A stretch of 64,000 nt of DNA from assembly GCF_900199205.1 (NCBI RefSeq), contig NZ_OBMJ01000001.1, positions 3,847,001 through 3,911,000 of the forward strand, in the 5' to 3' direction. This document shows positions 28,187 to 35,325 of the stretch, in pieces. The stretch comes from Streptomyces sp. 1331.2. Its GTDB lineage: Bacteria > Actinomycetota > Actinomycetes > Streptomycetales > Streptomycetaceae. A model generated the notes under the pieces. It saw nothing but the letters and a program-made list of their open reading frames with translations. It had not been told where the DNA came from and ran no database searches. Position 1 is the first letter of the stretch. Each line of letters begins with the position of its first letter. Both the position numbers and the translations under genes were made by a program.

Positions 28187-28765
28187 CTACACGGATGCCG
28201 GCCAGGAGGCGGCCCGGCTCCGGGCGAGGTCGGCTCGCCGCTCCGCCTCGCCGAGCCCGGTGGAGGGGGTGACGGTCGACGGCAGGAAGTCGGAGCGGGT
28301 GCCCGTGCCGGTCGCCGCGGCGCTCGGTTCCGCAGTGAGCAGTTCGCTCGCGGTCCTCGTGTTCGCGGGATCGGCGGCCTCGGCCATCAGCCGGGCGGCC
28401 TCGACGGCATCCGTCTGGGGCGGGACGACCAACAGGTTCAGCCGGCGGGGGGCATAGGAACAGACCATCATCACGTGCGGGTCCTGTTCGACGGTGAACC
28501 AGCCCGCGTGGACGGTGTGCCCGGTGACCGGTATCCGCCGGGGGATGACGGGCCACTGCGCGGGGTTCACGGTGATCCGGGTGATCCGGCCCCATCGCTC
28601 GTCGATCTCGGCGGCCAGGGCAGGGAGTTCGAGAAGAAGATCGCGCGAGCGCGGCCACCAGGATCCGTCCAGTCGGCCCTGCCGCACGCCGCCGGGCGTG
28701 AGGGAGAGCCGTGCCGTGTAATCCGTGGTGGGGGGCGTCGTCGCACGATCGAGGGCCGTGGTCAT
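28187..28765 (-). CDS. DUF5994 family protein (paralogue 4)
   Basis: A 192-residue copy: ARLSLTPGGVRQGRLDGSWWPRSRDLLLELPALAAEIDERWG, VNPAQWPVIPRRIPVTGHTVHAGWF, LNLLVVPPQTDAVEAARLMAEAADPANTRTASELL and a Thr/Ser/Ala tail. It is the closest relative in the window of paralogue 2, sharing the DPANTRTASELL ending and the upstream region. The usual Ala of DGAWWP is Ser. It is the last gene of the island before the second tRNA-Ser fragment. Confidence 0.85.
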   Translation of the reverse strand: MTTALDRATTPPTTDYTARLSLTPGGVRQGRLDGSWWPRSRDLLLELPALAAEIDERWGRITRITVNPAQWPVIPRRIPVTGHTVHAGWFTVEQDPHVMMVCSYAPRRLNLLVVPPQTDAVEAARLMAEAADPANTRTASELLTAEPSAAATGTGTRSDFLPSTVTPSTGLGEAERRADLARSRAASWPASV

Positions 28766-28895
28766 GATCAAGCACCTGTCCCCGGGCCCGGCCGAGGGGC
28801 CGGGTCCGGCATCGCCGTTCGCCGGAGACGCCGCCAATATCCGGTACCGGCATGCGAAGTGCCTTCGGTGATGTCCAGGCTACTCCCGGTTCGAC
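28766..28895 (-). repeat. Duplicated promoter/leader region, copy 2
   Basis: Similar to 23312-23440 over about 125 bp, upstream of paralogue 4. Blocks of identity are separated by small changes, so the copies have diverged yet kept the same layout relative to the start codon. Confidence 0.7.
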
Positions 28896-29098
28896 CGAGA
28901 CCGGCACGGTCGCGGTGGTCGATCCGATGCCCGGCAACTTCGGGCGGGCGTCTCGCAGCGGCGGGATTGTCGACCGGCACACCCGTGGACCCAGGACCTC
29001 GCGTCGGCCCTCGGCGTTCACGCTGACGGCGACGAGGCAGTGGACGCGGGCGGCCCGGCCGCCCCACGGACCTTCTCACCCAACTGAGACCACGCAAC

Positions 29099-29137
29099 GA
29101 CGAGGGCCCCGGCCGCTGAGCGGTCGGGGCCCTCGTC
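29099..29137 (-). terminator. tRNA-linked terminator hairpin, right copy
   Basis: An 18-bp stem with one G-T pair and a 3-nt loop, repeating the hairpin at 21389-21427 in the same position relative to a tRNA-Ser 3' end. The duplicated unit (tRNA end plus terminator) spans 29086-29179 and 21376-21469. Confidence 0.85.
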
Positions 29138-29153
29138 TGCCCTGGCGGGCGGA

Positions 29154-29179
29154 GGCGGAGGATACGAGATTCGAACTCG
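29154..29179 (-). other. tRNA-Ser 3' end (T arm and acceptor): attachment site at left end of the prophage
   Basis: On the minus strand the sequence is CGAGTTCGAATCTCGTATCCTCCGCC, a perfect T arm 3' part and acceptor strand of tRNA-Ser. Identity with a tRNA stops abruptly at 29180, where AT-richer phage-like DNA begins. The intact tRNA is expected at the far end of the prophage, beyond the window. Confidence 0.75.
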
Positions 29180-29472
29180 ACTTTTGCCGAGATTTGACCT
29201 GCGACGATGGGGCAGATTTGGACAAAGCCGGAGGATCTGCATGTCAGTCGATGCCCGTTCGTGCCCCTGTGTGCGCCGCCGTGCTGACACGTCAGCACAG
29301 ATGATCATGATTGCCTCAGGCCAGTCTGAACGCTCCTCGCTGCGGCTGGCCGTTACAGCTAGTAGCGGTCGGGAGCTTCTCCACGGGGCGCGGGCCCGGC
29401 GTCCGTCGGCCCGGACGGCGCGCGTCAGGGCCTGAGAGCCATCTCGCCGGCCACGCCTCGCGCAGACAGGAT
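29180..29472. other. Region just inside the left attachment site, no gene seen
   Basis: About 290 bp between the attachment site and a long palindrome. No integrase or excisionase is encoded here in any frame. Composition is mixed, with ATTTGACCTGCGACGATGGG and similar lower-GC patches. Confidence 0.5.
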
Positions 29473-29511
29473 GCCGCAGTCCCCGAGAGCTCAGCTCTCG
29501 GGGACTGCGGC
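29473..29511. promoter_or_regulatory. 39-bp near-perfect palindrome (19-bp arms, 1-nt centre)
   Basis: Arms GCCGCAGTCCCCGAGAGCT and AGCTCTCGGGGACTGCGGC pair perfectly around a single C. It lies upstream of the membrane-protein gene near the attachment site. It could be a terminator for inward transcription from the chromosome, or a protein-binding site. There is no U-tract. Confidence 0.7.
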
Positions 29512-29577
29512 GTTAGTTCGAGGTGGGCAGCCCCGCGGTTTCATGGCAAGACCATCATTCAGTCGCTCGCTGGTGCC

Positions 29578-30309
29578 GTGGCCCTTACTGTTAGCGGAGT
29601 GCTGACCCAGCTCCTTCCTGGTCTCCGAGACTTCAGAACACCTCTTGTCGCTGGCTACATATGGCTCGTAGCGGTATGGCTTGCAGTCCACGAGCGCATC
29701 CCAGCGCGCGAGAGCGCACGCGGCCTGATCAAGGATGTCTACGCACTCGCAGACTCAGTCGGCCGTCCGGCTGCGCTGGCGGCCGTCAGCCTCGGGGCGT
29801 ACCTCGTTGGAGCCGTGATGGAGGTTCAGGCCGGCTCGGTGATCAAGGCCGCCAATTCTCTGCCGTTCATCAACCTTGGGTGGGTGAGCAACTCGGCGGC
29901 GGCAGACCTGCGCGACTACGTGAGCACCGCGGTGAAGGGGAAAGCTCAAGCTGCTGCAGACGGTCGAAATGTGGATGCGGACACGACACGTCTCATGAAC
30001 GAGATCGCTGCTGAACGTGATCAGCTTGTCCTACGGATTCGACACTCCACTCTGGCGAAGTATGAGGAGTTTGCACGGACCAGCGCTGAGGCCGACTTTC
30101 GAGTCAGTGCAGGTATCGCGCTGCTTGCGCCCGTGCTTGTGCTCGGTCTGTGCTATGACCCGGCAGCGATTGCGCTGCTCGTGTTGCCGCTCTGGCTGAT
30201 CATCAAGGGATGCATGCGCCTGCGGGATGCCAACGACGGGTTGGTGCAGGCACTCACCATCTCGGAGACGTCGTCGGGGGCGGTTCAGCGGTACAGCGCA
30301 AGCAGCTGA
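29578..30309 (+). CDS. Prophage-end membrane protein of unknown function
   Basis: Low-GC gene relative to its neighbours. From GTG 29578 it encodes 243 residues: a first hydrophobic helix (VALTVSGVLTQLLPG), a second (LVAGYIWLVAVWLAVHERI), a third around PAALAAVSLGAYLVGAVM, a long helical loop with IAAERDQLVLRIRHSTLAKYEEF, and a C-terminal hydrophobic pair (GIALLAPVLVLGLCYDPAAIALLVLPLWLII). The frame is open further upstream, so the start is uncertain and helix 1 may be longer. I do not recognise a family. The position at the phage end and base composition suggest a lysogenic-conversion (moron) gene. Confidence 0.65.
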   Translation: MALTVSGVLTQLLPGLRDFRTPLVAGYIWLVAVWLAVHERIPARESARGLIKDVYALADSVGRPAALAAVSLGAYLVGAVMEVQAGSVIKAANSLPFINLGWVSNSAAADLRDYVSTAVKGKAQAAADGRNVDADTTRLMNEIAAERDQLVLRIRHSTLAKYEEFARTSAEADFRVSAGIALLAPVLVLGLCYDPAAIALLVLPLWLIIKGCMRLRDANDGLVQALTISETSSGAVQRYSASS

Positions 30310-30341
30310 TACCAGTCCTGGAACAACGCCTCTAAACCACT

Positions 30342-30435
30342 CGCCCGGCCTTGGTCCCCTGACCTGCGGTATCAAGGCCGGGCGATACTCGGTAGGCAGA
30401 CGGAGAAGCCCCCGCCCGATCGGGTGGGGGCTTCT
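30342..30435. terminator. Two hairpins between convergent genes
   Basis: The first (30342-30384) has 12-bp arms CGCCCGGCCTTG. The second (30404-30435) has 14-bp arms AGAAGCCCCCGCCC with one wobble pair and a following GTTTGG. The second is a good bidirectional terminator for the membrane-protein gene and the minus-strand pair to its right. Confidence 0.75.
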
Positions 30436-30473
30436 GTTTGGTCGGGCCGGGCGGGGTGCGGTCGGGCGAAGTC

Positions 30474-30662
30474 TTAGCGCGGCCGGGATGGAACCTGGAG
30501 CAGCTGTTGCACAGCAGATGCGCAGTTGGGGCAGGCGAACACGGACCATCCGGGCCCGCTGGCCCGCTCGATGGCGCCGACGACGGTCACGGCCGGGCCG
30601 GTGGTGTGGCACATGCAGCAGGCCGGGGGGATGCTTGCAGCTTCGGGCGCGGGGTTGTTCAT
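30474..30662 (-). CDS. Small Cys-pair (zinc-ribbon-like) protein
   Basis: A 62-residue protein: PPACCMCHTTGPAVTVVGAIERASGPGWSVFACPNCASAVQQLLQ. The CxxC pairs CCMC and CPNC are spaced like a zinc ribbon. The start ATG overlaps the stop of the gene upstream (ATGA), so they are translationally coupled. Small zinc-ribbon proteins of this type are frequent in actinobacterial integrative elements beside GntR regulators. The function is unknown. Confidence 0.7.
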   Translation of the reverse strand: MNNPAPEAASIPPACCMCHTTGPAVTVVGAIERASGPGWSVFACPNCASAVQQLLQVPSRPR

Positions 30663-31138
30663 CAGGCCACTGCTCCCGCGAGGGTATGCGGTACGCCGCT
30701 CGTTACGGTGTCGAGCCAGTGAAGCGGGTCCGGCAGGTCTAGCGCCGTGGCGAACGCTGCTGCTCGACGGTTCCGCTGGCGGGCTGCCTCGTCGGCGGCC
30801 TGCCGGGTGTAGGCGATGACGTGGGGTCGGACTGGCTCCCACTTGGGCATGAGCGTCCGTGCGACCACGTGCGGGGGGATCGGCTGCCGGATGCCGGAGC
30901 ACAGAGGCAGGGTGTTCGCGGGACGCTGCGGAGTGCACTCGTCCCGGTCCCACGGCGCTCGGCGCTGTCCCACCAGGACGGGGCGGATCGGCTCGGGCTT
31001 GGGCTTTGGCGAGGGGCTGATCAGTGTGAGGGTCCGCCGGCGGACCGGGGACCAAGCCGAAGGCTTTGCCCGGCGGCCGTTACCTGGGGCGAGGAACAGT
31101 CGGAGTCGGGTCAGGATGCGGGCGATAAGCTCGATCAC
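30662..31138 (-). CDS. Hypothetical element-associated protein (158 aa)
   Basis: Starts MIELIARILTRLRLFLAPGNGRR and contains a Pro/Lys-rich middle (ISPSPKPKPEPIRPVLVGQRR), PLCSGIRQPIPPHVVARTLMPKWEPVRPHVIAYTRQAADEAARQRNRR and a C-terminal HWLDTVTSGVPHTLA. It resembles proteins encoded next to GntR regulators in streptomycete mobile elements, with no function known to me. It is divergent from the GntR gene across a 160-bp region with phased repeats, so is likely under its control. Confidence 0.65.
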   Translation of the reverse strand: MIELIARILTRLRLFLAPGNGRRAKPSAWSPVRRRTLTLISPSPKPKPEPIRPVLVGQRRAPWDRDECTPQRPANTLPLCSGIRQPIPPHVVARTLMPKWEPVRPHVIAYTRQAADEAARQRNRRAAAFATALDLPDPLHWLDTVTSGVPHTLAGAVA

Positions 31139-31221
31139 GTCGTAGCTCTCCAGAAGCTAGGGCCATGCCCCGGGACGTTGGCGCGTCGCCGGGGTCTTCT
31201 CATCTGTGACGGTAGCGACCC

Positions 31222-31288
31222 TGTATACCCCTGTCTATACCTAGCTGTGTACAAGAGGCTCTATGTGTGGTCCGGTGCTGCTGTGTAC
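31222..31288. promoter_or_regulatory. Phased heptamers: candidate GntR operator
   Basis: TGTATAC, TCTATAC and TGTGTAC begin at 31222, 31234 and 31246, exactly 12 bp apart, and another TGTGTAC begins at 31282, three further periods on. They sit between the divergent minus-strand pair and the GntR gene. Regular spacing suggests a multi-site operator. Confidence 0.55.
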
Positions 31289-31297
31289 GGTTCCTGC

Positions 31298-31537
31298 GTG
31301 ATTGAGTACGACCCCACTCGGCCCAAGTGGCAGCAGATCGCCGACGAGCTGCGGAAGCAGATCGAAAGCGGTGAGCTCGCCGAGAGCGCGCTGATTTCTG
31401 AGGTCAAGCTCGAACGAGAGTTCGGCGTGGCCCGCACGACGATCCGTAAGGCAACCGCCAAACTGCGGGACGAGAAGCTGATCATTACGACGCCTGGGAT
31501 GGGCAGTTTCGTAGCCCCACGCACGGAGCAGGAGTAG
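31298..31537 (+). CDS. Short GntR-family regulator (DNA-binding domain only)
   Basis: From GTG 31298 it encodes 79 residues: PTRPKWQQIADELRKQIESGELAESALISEVKLEREFGVARTTIRKATAKLRDEKLIITTPGMGSFVA. This is a complete GntR winged helix with no effector domain. Such minimal GntR proteins regulate streptomycete mobile elements (KorSA-type systems keep transfer genes silent). The start was chosen because the conserved EYDPTRPKWQQIAD begins there. Candidate operator repeats lie directly upstream, which suggests autoregulation and control of the divergent pair. Confidence 0.85.
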   Translation: MIEYDPTRPKWQQIADELRKQIESGELAESALISEVKLEREFGVARTTIRKATAKLRDEKLIITTPGMGSFVAPRTEQE

Positions 31538-31591
31538 CCCCTACCGGCGGTGCTGTGCCCGGTAGGGGCGTTCCCGGTCAGGGCAGTTGCG

Positions 31592-31939
31592 TCAGGAGTC
31601 GTCCGGACGTTCCCGGCGCTGGTAGGAACGGCTCAGCAGCAGCCGGGTGTACTCGGCTGCTTCGGGCGTGAGCTCGTCGTAGTAGGCGATCGGGTCCCCC
31701 TTGTACACCGTGTCCGCGGCGCAGCCGGCGCACCATTCCTTGCTGGTGTCGAGGTCCCGGATTGCTGGCTTGGCTCGCTTGCACCAGAAGCACTTGCCAA
31801 CGAGCAGGGTCGCGGCGAGACATTCGGTACACCAGTCCTGCCGGCTCTCACGATCGTAGAAGCGCGGGCCCTCGGCGCCGCACCGATGGCAGGCTCGACG
31901 GTGCCGGCCGCGGGCGACGGACGACGGGTTGTCGGTCAG
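31592..31939 (-). CDS. Multi-CxxC zinc-ribbon protein coupled to the JmjC gene
   Basis: The conserved part reads CHRCGAEGPRFYDRESRQDWCTECL, then CFWCKRAKPAIRDL, then EWCAGCAADTVYKGDPIAYYDELTPEAAEYTRLLL. The four CxxC pairs would bind two zinc ions. No ATG, GTG or TTG is available between the JmjC stop and the first Cys. The only candidate is CTG at 31939, overlapping the JmjC stop as CTGA, so either a rare CTG start by coupled re-initiation or a longer form reading back into the JmjC gene is used. I do not recognise a family. Confidence 0.6.
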   Translation of the reverse strand: MTDNPSSVARGRHRRACHRCGAEGPRFYDRESRQDWCTECLAATLLVGKCFWCKRAKPAIRDLDTSKEWCAGCAADTVYKGDPIAYYDELTPEAAEYTRLLLSRSYQRRERPDDS

Positions 31940-32784
31940 CGTCGCACTCCCAGCACTGCGAGCTGCTGGTGCATGTGGATCGGTGCGCCGGCCTGCTCGG
32001 TGTCGAGAGAGTCGAGGAATGCGCGGAGTGTGGTCCGGGCGTCCTCGACGATCCGCTCGATCGGGTGTGAGCTCAGCGCAGGTGGAAGCGCCGCGCGCAG
32101 TTCGGACCATTCGGCGGCCTGGTCGACGAGTTGCTGCAGCACCCAATGCCGAGTGAGTAGCTGCACGCCGAAGGTGATGTGCAGGGAGTGCTCGTCGCGC
32201 CCGGTGGCGCCGAAGTGGACCCAACCTCGGGGGATGTAGAGCACGTGGCCGGCGCTGAGAGTGATCGTGTCGGCGTTGTTGCGGACCTGGTCGAGCTGCT
32301 CCGAGGTGAATCCGACGGCGGTCCACCGGTGGCGGTCGAGGGGGTCCTCGACGATGGGTGGGTGCAGTCGCCATGTCTTCGAGCCCTCGACTTGAGCGAG
32401 CAGTACGTGATGCGTGTCCCAGTGGGGGCCGTAGCCGGTGGAGTCGGGCGGCGTCAGGTACACGTTCGCAGTGATCGGGTGGCCGAGCTCGGACGCGAGC
32501 TGGCGGGAAGCTTCGCGAAGTGGCGGCCAAGTGAGGTGTAGGCCGTTCAGCACGAGTGTGTCAGTGGGGTGGTCGGCGTCCGGTTGCGTGGGAGTGGGCG
32601 CACCCTGCCGCACCATGCCGAGTTCAATCGGCCGCAGTGTGGTGTCCGCGACGATGCGCCGAGCATCGTCGCGGTTGAACATCTCCGCGAGCCTGTCGCG
32701 GTCGACCGCGTAAGTGGTGGGCGCATCGGGCCATTGGGCGAGGAAACGCGACGGGTCCTCAACAAGCCTACTCAGGACGGACAT
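31936..32784 (-). CDS. JmjC-domain cupin oxygenase (ROX/YcfD-like)
   Basis: A 282-residue cupin-type Fe(II)/2-oxoglutarate oxygenase. The metal triad is visible: His121 and Asp123 in GYGPHWDTHHVLLAQVEG, and His190 in AGHVLYIPRGWVHFG. The architecture (cupin then a helical C-terminal part) matches the ribosomal-oxygenase and related hydroxylase group, which hydroxylate protein side chains. Streptomycetes use many such JmjC proteins in peptide modification too. Its coupling to a zinc-ribbon protein suggests that partner could be a substrate or adaptor. It lies in the left arm of the prophage. Confidence 0.85.
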   Translation of the reverse strand: MSVLSRLVEDPSRFLAQWPDAPTTYAVDRDRLAEMFNRDDARRIVADTTLRPIELGMVRQGAPTPTQPDADHPTDTLVLNGLHLTWPPLREASRQLASELGHPITANVYLTPPDSTGYGPHWDTHHVLLAQVEGSKTWRLHPPIVEDPLDRHRWTAVGFTSEQLDQVRNNADTITLSAGHVLYIPRGWVHFGATGRDEHSLHITFGVQLLTRHWVLQQLVDQAAEWSELRAALPPALSSHPIERIVEDARTTLRAFLDSLDTEQAGAPIHMHQQLAVLGVRR

Positions 32785-32861
32785 TCGTTCTCCAGACGTG
32801 TCGGGCGGCCGGCTCCCCGCGGCTGCGCGCCGCCGCGGGGAGCCGGGAGGTTACCGGGCTA

Positions 32862-33107
32862 TCAGGCGATCAGGTGGTCGAACTCGCCGGCCTTGGCGCC
32901 CTCGACGAATGCCTGCAGCTTGGTCCGCGTGGCGATCAGCGGCACCTGCGCCGGGTCGGTGGTGATGCCGATCGCGATCCGCCCCTCGGGGGTGACGGCG
33001 AGCCCGATGCTGTCGTCCAGCTGCTGCTTGTTGGAGCGGCTCGACTTGATCCAGTCGAGCCCGGGCAGCGACTCGGGGTTGTAGTTCGGGACGGAAACAG
33101 CGGTCAT
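32862..33107 (-). CDS. DUF397 domain protein
   Basis: An 81-residue protein with LDWIKSSRSNKQQLDDSIGLAVTPEGRIAIGITTDPAQVPLIATRTKLQAFVEGAKAGEFDHLIA, a divergent DUF397 domain. These proteins usually pair with XRE regulators (BldB/WhiJ-like systems) in streptomycetes and act as regulator partners or antitoxin-like components. The HTH protein at 34063 and the ATPase at 33261 are the likely functional neighbours, as in WhiJ/abaA-like clusters. The ribosome site is AGAGAAC upstream of the ATG. Confidence 0.7.
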   Translation of the reverse strand: MTAVSVPNYNPESLPGLDWIKSSRSNKQQLDDSIGLAVTPEGRIAIGITTDPAQVPLIATRTKLQAFVEGAKAGEFDHLIA

Positions 33108-33260
33108 CTGTTCTCTCCGTTCGTGATCTGGTCGCGTGCAGGTACGCCCGCTGACCGGGGTAGTGGTGCCGTCCGGCCGGTGGCCGGTCCGGTGGTGCGA
33201 GGTGGTGCCGGTGCGCTTTCGGAGAGGTCGCAGTCGACACCGGTCCGCCCGTCGCTGTGC

Positions 33261-33800
33261 CTACAGGGTGACGTCGGGCGGAGTCTTAGGGGTGGGGCGA
33301 TCGCGTCTGGGCCGTATCCGCAGATCGGCGTGAACGGTCTTGCCGAGCGGTTCTGGCGTCACGCCCCAGTGGCCGCCAGTGAGGCTGTGAACCAGGTGTA
33401 TGCCGCGTCCGGAGGGAGCATCCGAGCCAGCGGTGATCAGGACCGGCAGTGATCGCGAGCCATCCCGGACCAGGATGCGAACGACCTCGTCGGTCATCAG
33501 GCGAACCGCTACACCCATCCGGAGCTGACAGCCGGTCTTGACTGCGTTCGTCGCAAGCTCGGACACAATCAGCTCGGCTGAGTCGACCAGGCTAGACAGG
33601 CCCCATTCCGTGAGCTTGTCACGGACGAGGCGCCGTGCCTCACTCACGGATTCGGGCTTGTAAGGCAGGAATGCCGTCGCCGAGGCCGGGGTGGTTGGCT
33701 CTGCAACGGCGGTTGCTGTCGTCGCTCGCACAGGGTGAGGGAACCGTGCCGCCGCGGGGGTTCGCGGGTGCCGTTGTGGCGTTGCGCGAGTGACGGTCAT
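33261..33800 (-). CDS. ATP-binding protein, HATPase/anti-sigma-like (AbaA/WhiJ-cluster type)
   Basis: A 179-residue protein with a disordered N-terminal 55 residues and then a GHKL domain: SVSEARRLVRDKLTEWGLSSLVDSAELIVSELATNAVKTG (N box), VVRILVRDGSRSLPVLI and GRGIHLVHSLTGGHWGVTPEPLGKTVHADL. It resembles the ATP-binding members of streptomycete WhiJ/DUF397 gene sets rather than true kinases. The start at ATG 33800 gives a normal-length protein. It is divergent from the HTH-TPR regulator gene across 260 bp of intergenic DNA, in which I see nothing else. Confidence 0.8.
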   Translation of the reverse strand: MTVTRATPQRHPRTPAAARFPHPVRATTATAVAEPTTPASATAFLPYKPESVSEARRLVRDKLTEWGLSSLVDSAELIVSELATNAVKTGCQLRMGVAVRLMTDEVVRILVRDGSRSLPVLITAGSDAPSGRGIHLVHSLTGGHWGVTPEPLGKTVHADLRIRPRRDRPTPKTPPDVTL

Positions 33801-34062
33801 GGATCCTCCGGCATCGACGGGGTAGGCCGCGCCGTCCTGACGGGGGGTACAGGGCGGCGCGGCATCCAACGTGCCGCCCGGTGGCTCCCGACAGCACCGG
33901 TTCAACGGCCCTTCGTCCGGGCGGCTCGACCAGTGAACGACTGTCAGGGATGGTTGTGTCAGGAAGAGTTCGCCCTCGTGTACTCGTCGACCACCAGAAA
34001 ACTTGACCATCTCATTGCACAACCCCCTGCACGGCAGGTGATCGCGGGGCTACGGTCGGCTC

Positions 34063-35325
34063 ATGGGTGACAATGCCGCACTCCGCCGTCACATGGACGA
34101 TCTCGGCCTCACGCAGGCCGAGTTAGTGCGATTGGTGAACGATGCGATCCAGGAGCTCACGGGGAAGCCGGGCACGGTATCAGAGCGAACGGTCTATAAC
34201 TGGCTGACAGGCAAGACCCGTTGGCCGCCAGCAAAGATCCGCGCGGCGCTCCGGGCAGTATTCGGGTGTACAGGTCCAGACCTCGGATTCATCCCGCCGG
34301 CCAAGGCCAGCCCCACACCCCCGGAGATGCCTGTGAAGCGCCGCAGCTTCATCACCGCCCTTGGCGGCACAGCCCTTGCCACCACGGCCCTCCCCGCAGC
34401 CGCGCGGCACCGGGTCGGCACCGCTGATATTGAGCGGCTCAATACCCGCTTCGCTGACGTGGTCGCCAGTGACCACCGTCACGGCGGGCGGGCCAGCATT
34501 GAAGCTCAAGCCGCGGTGCTCGCCGATGAAGCCTTGGATCTCCAACAGAGCGGTTCGGTGGGCCAGCGGGTCCGTTCCGGCCTCTACGCCTGCGCAGCGG
34601 CGTTCATGTCCAGTGCGATGTGGGCAGCGATCGACGGACGTCGCTTTGACGCCGCACTGCTGCATCACCAGAAAGCCGCCGCACTGGCGGCCATGTCTGG
34701 TGACTCGGCCATCCAGTTCAGAATTTGGTCCCATGCGGGCAGCCTGTATCGCCACATGGGCCGTCCCGCCGATGCCCTCGCCGCGAACGATGTGGCCCGC
34801 GGGTTGCCAATTAGCCGCCGAGATCCGCTGTTCGCCTCTCTCGGACATGCGAGGCATGCGGCCATCCTCGGCCTGACTGGCGACGCTAACGCTGTTCAGC
34901 GTCTCGTCGGCCGTGCCCAGGACGCGCTAGACCGTGCAGACCCGCAGACGTCACGGCCAGTCTGGATAACCGCACACTACGACCAAGCCGAGCTGGAATC
35001 GCTCGCTCTTGCCGCGCATCTGGCGCTCGGCCGACACGCCGATGCTGAGGCGCACGCACATCGAAGCTTGGCCCTGCTCCGGCCTCACATGCAGCGCAGC
35101 CGCGCAATTACCAGCGCACGACTTGCTCGGGCTCAGCTTGGCCAAGGGGACGTTGAACCGGCGGTTGCCACCGCCGTGGGCATCCCGGCCAACCTGACTG
35201 TCCACCCTCGTGTTGCAGGGATGCTCGAACGGTTCGGCACCCAGCTCCACGCCCTTGCCCCGGAAAGCGGGCACACACAAGTGTGGGAGGACTACTCCCG
35301 CGATGCTCGGAGGACCACCGCATGA
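34063..35325 (+). CDS. HTH (XRE-like) regulator with TPR domain
   Basis: A 420-residue protein. Residues 1-65 form an HTH (LRRHMDDLGLTQAELVRLVNDAIQELTGKPGTVSERTVYNWLTGKTRWP). A basic stretch VKRRSFITALGGTALATTALPAAAR follows, which looks like a Tat signal but sits inside a family of cytosolic regulators where it is conserved. The remaining 290 residues are TPR-like helices (SGLYACAAAFMSSAMWAAIDGRRFDAALLHHQKAAALAAMSG, GSLYRHMGRPADALAAN). TPR regulators of this type often respond to peptides. Its stop overlaps the GNAT start (ATGA), so the two genes are coupled. Confidence 0.8.
   Translation: MGDNAALRRHMDDLGLTQAELVRLVNDAIQELTGKPGTVSERTVYNWLTGKTRWPPAKIRAALRAVFGCTGPDLGFIPPAKASPTPPEMPVKRRSFITALGGTALATTALPAAARHRVGTADIERLNTRFADVVASDHRHGGRASIEAQAAVLADEALDLQQSGSVGQRVRSGLYACAAAFMSSAMWAAIDGRRFDAALLHHQKAAALAAMSGDSAIQFRIWSHAGSLYRHMGRPADALAANDVARGLPISRRDPLFASLGHARHAAILGLTGDANAVQRLVGRAQDALDRADPQTSRPVWITAHYDQAELESLALAAHLALGRHADAEAHAHRSLALLRPHMQRSRAITSARLARAQLGQGDVEPAVATAVGIPANLTVHPRVAGMLERFGTQLHALAPESGHTQVWEDYSRDARRTTA

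Noticed and set aside
34330..34400. A Tat signal peptide in the HTH-TPR regulator
   Set aside because: The RRSFITALGG stretch follows an N-terminal DNA-binding domain, so it cannot act as an export signal. It is a known feature of this cytosolic regulator family.
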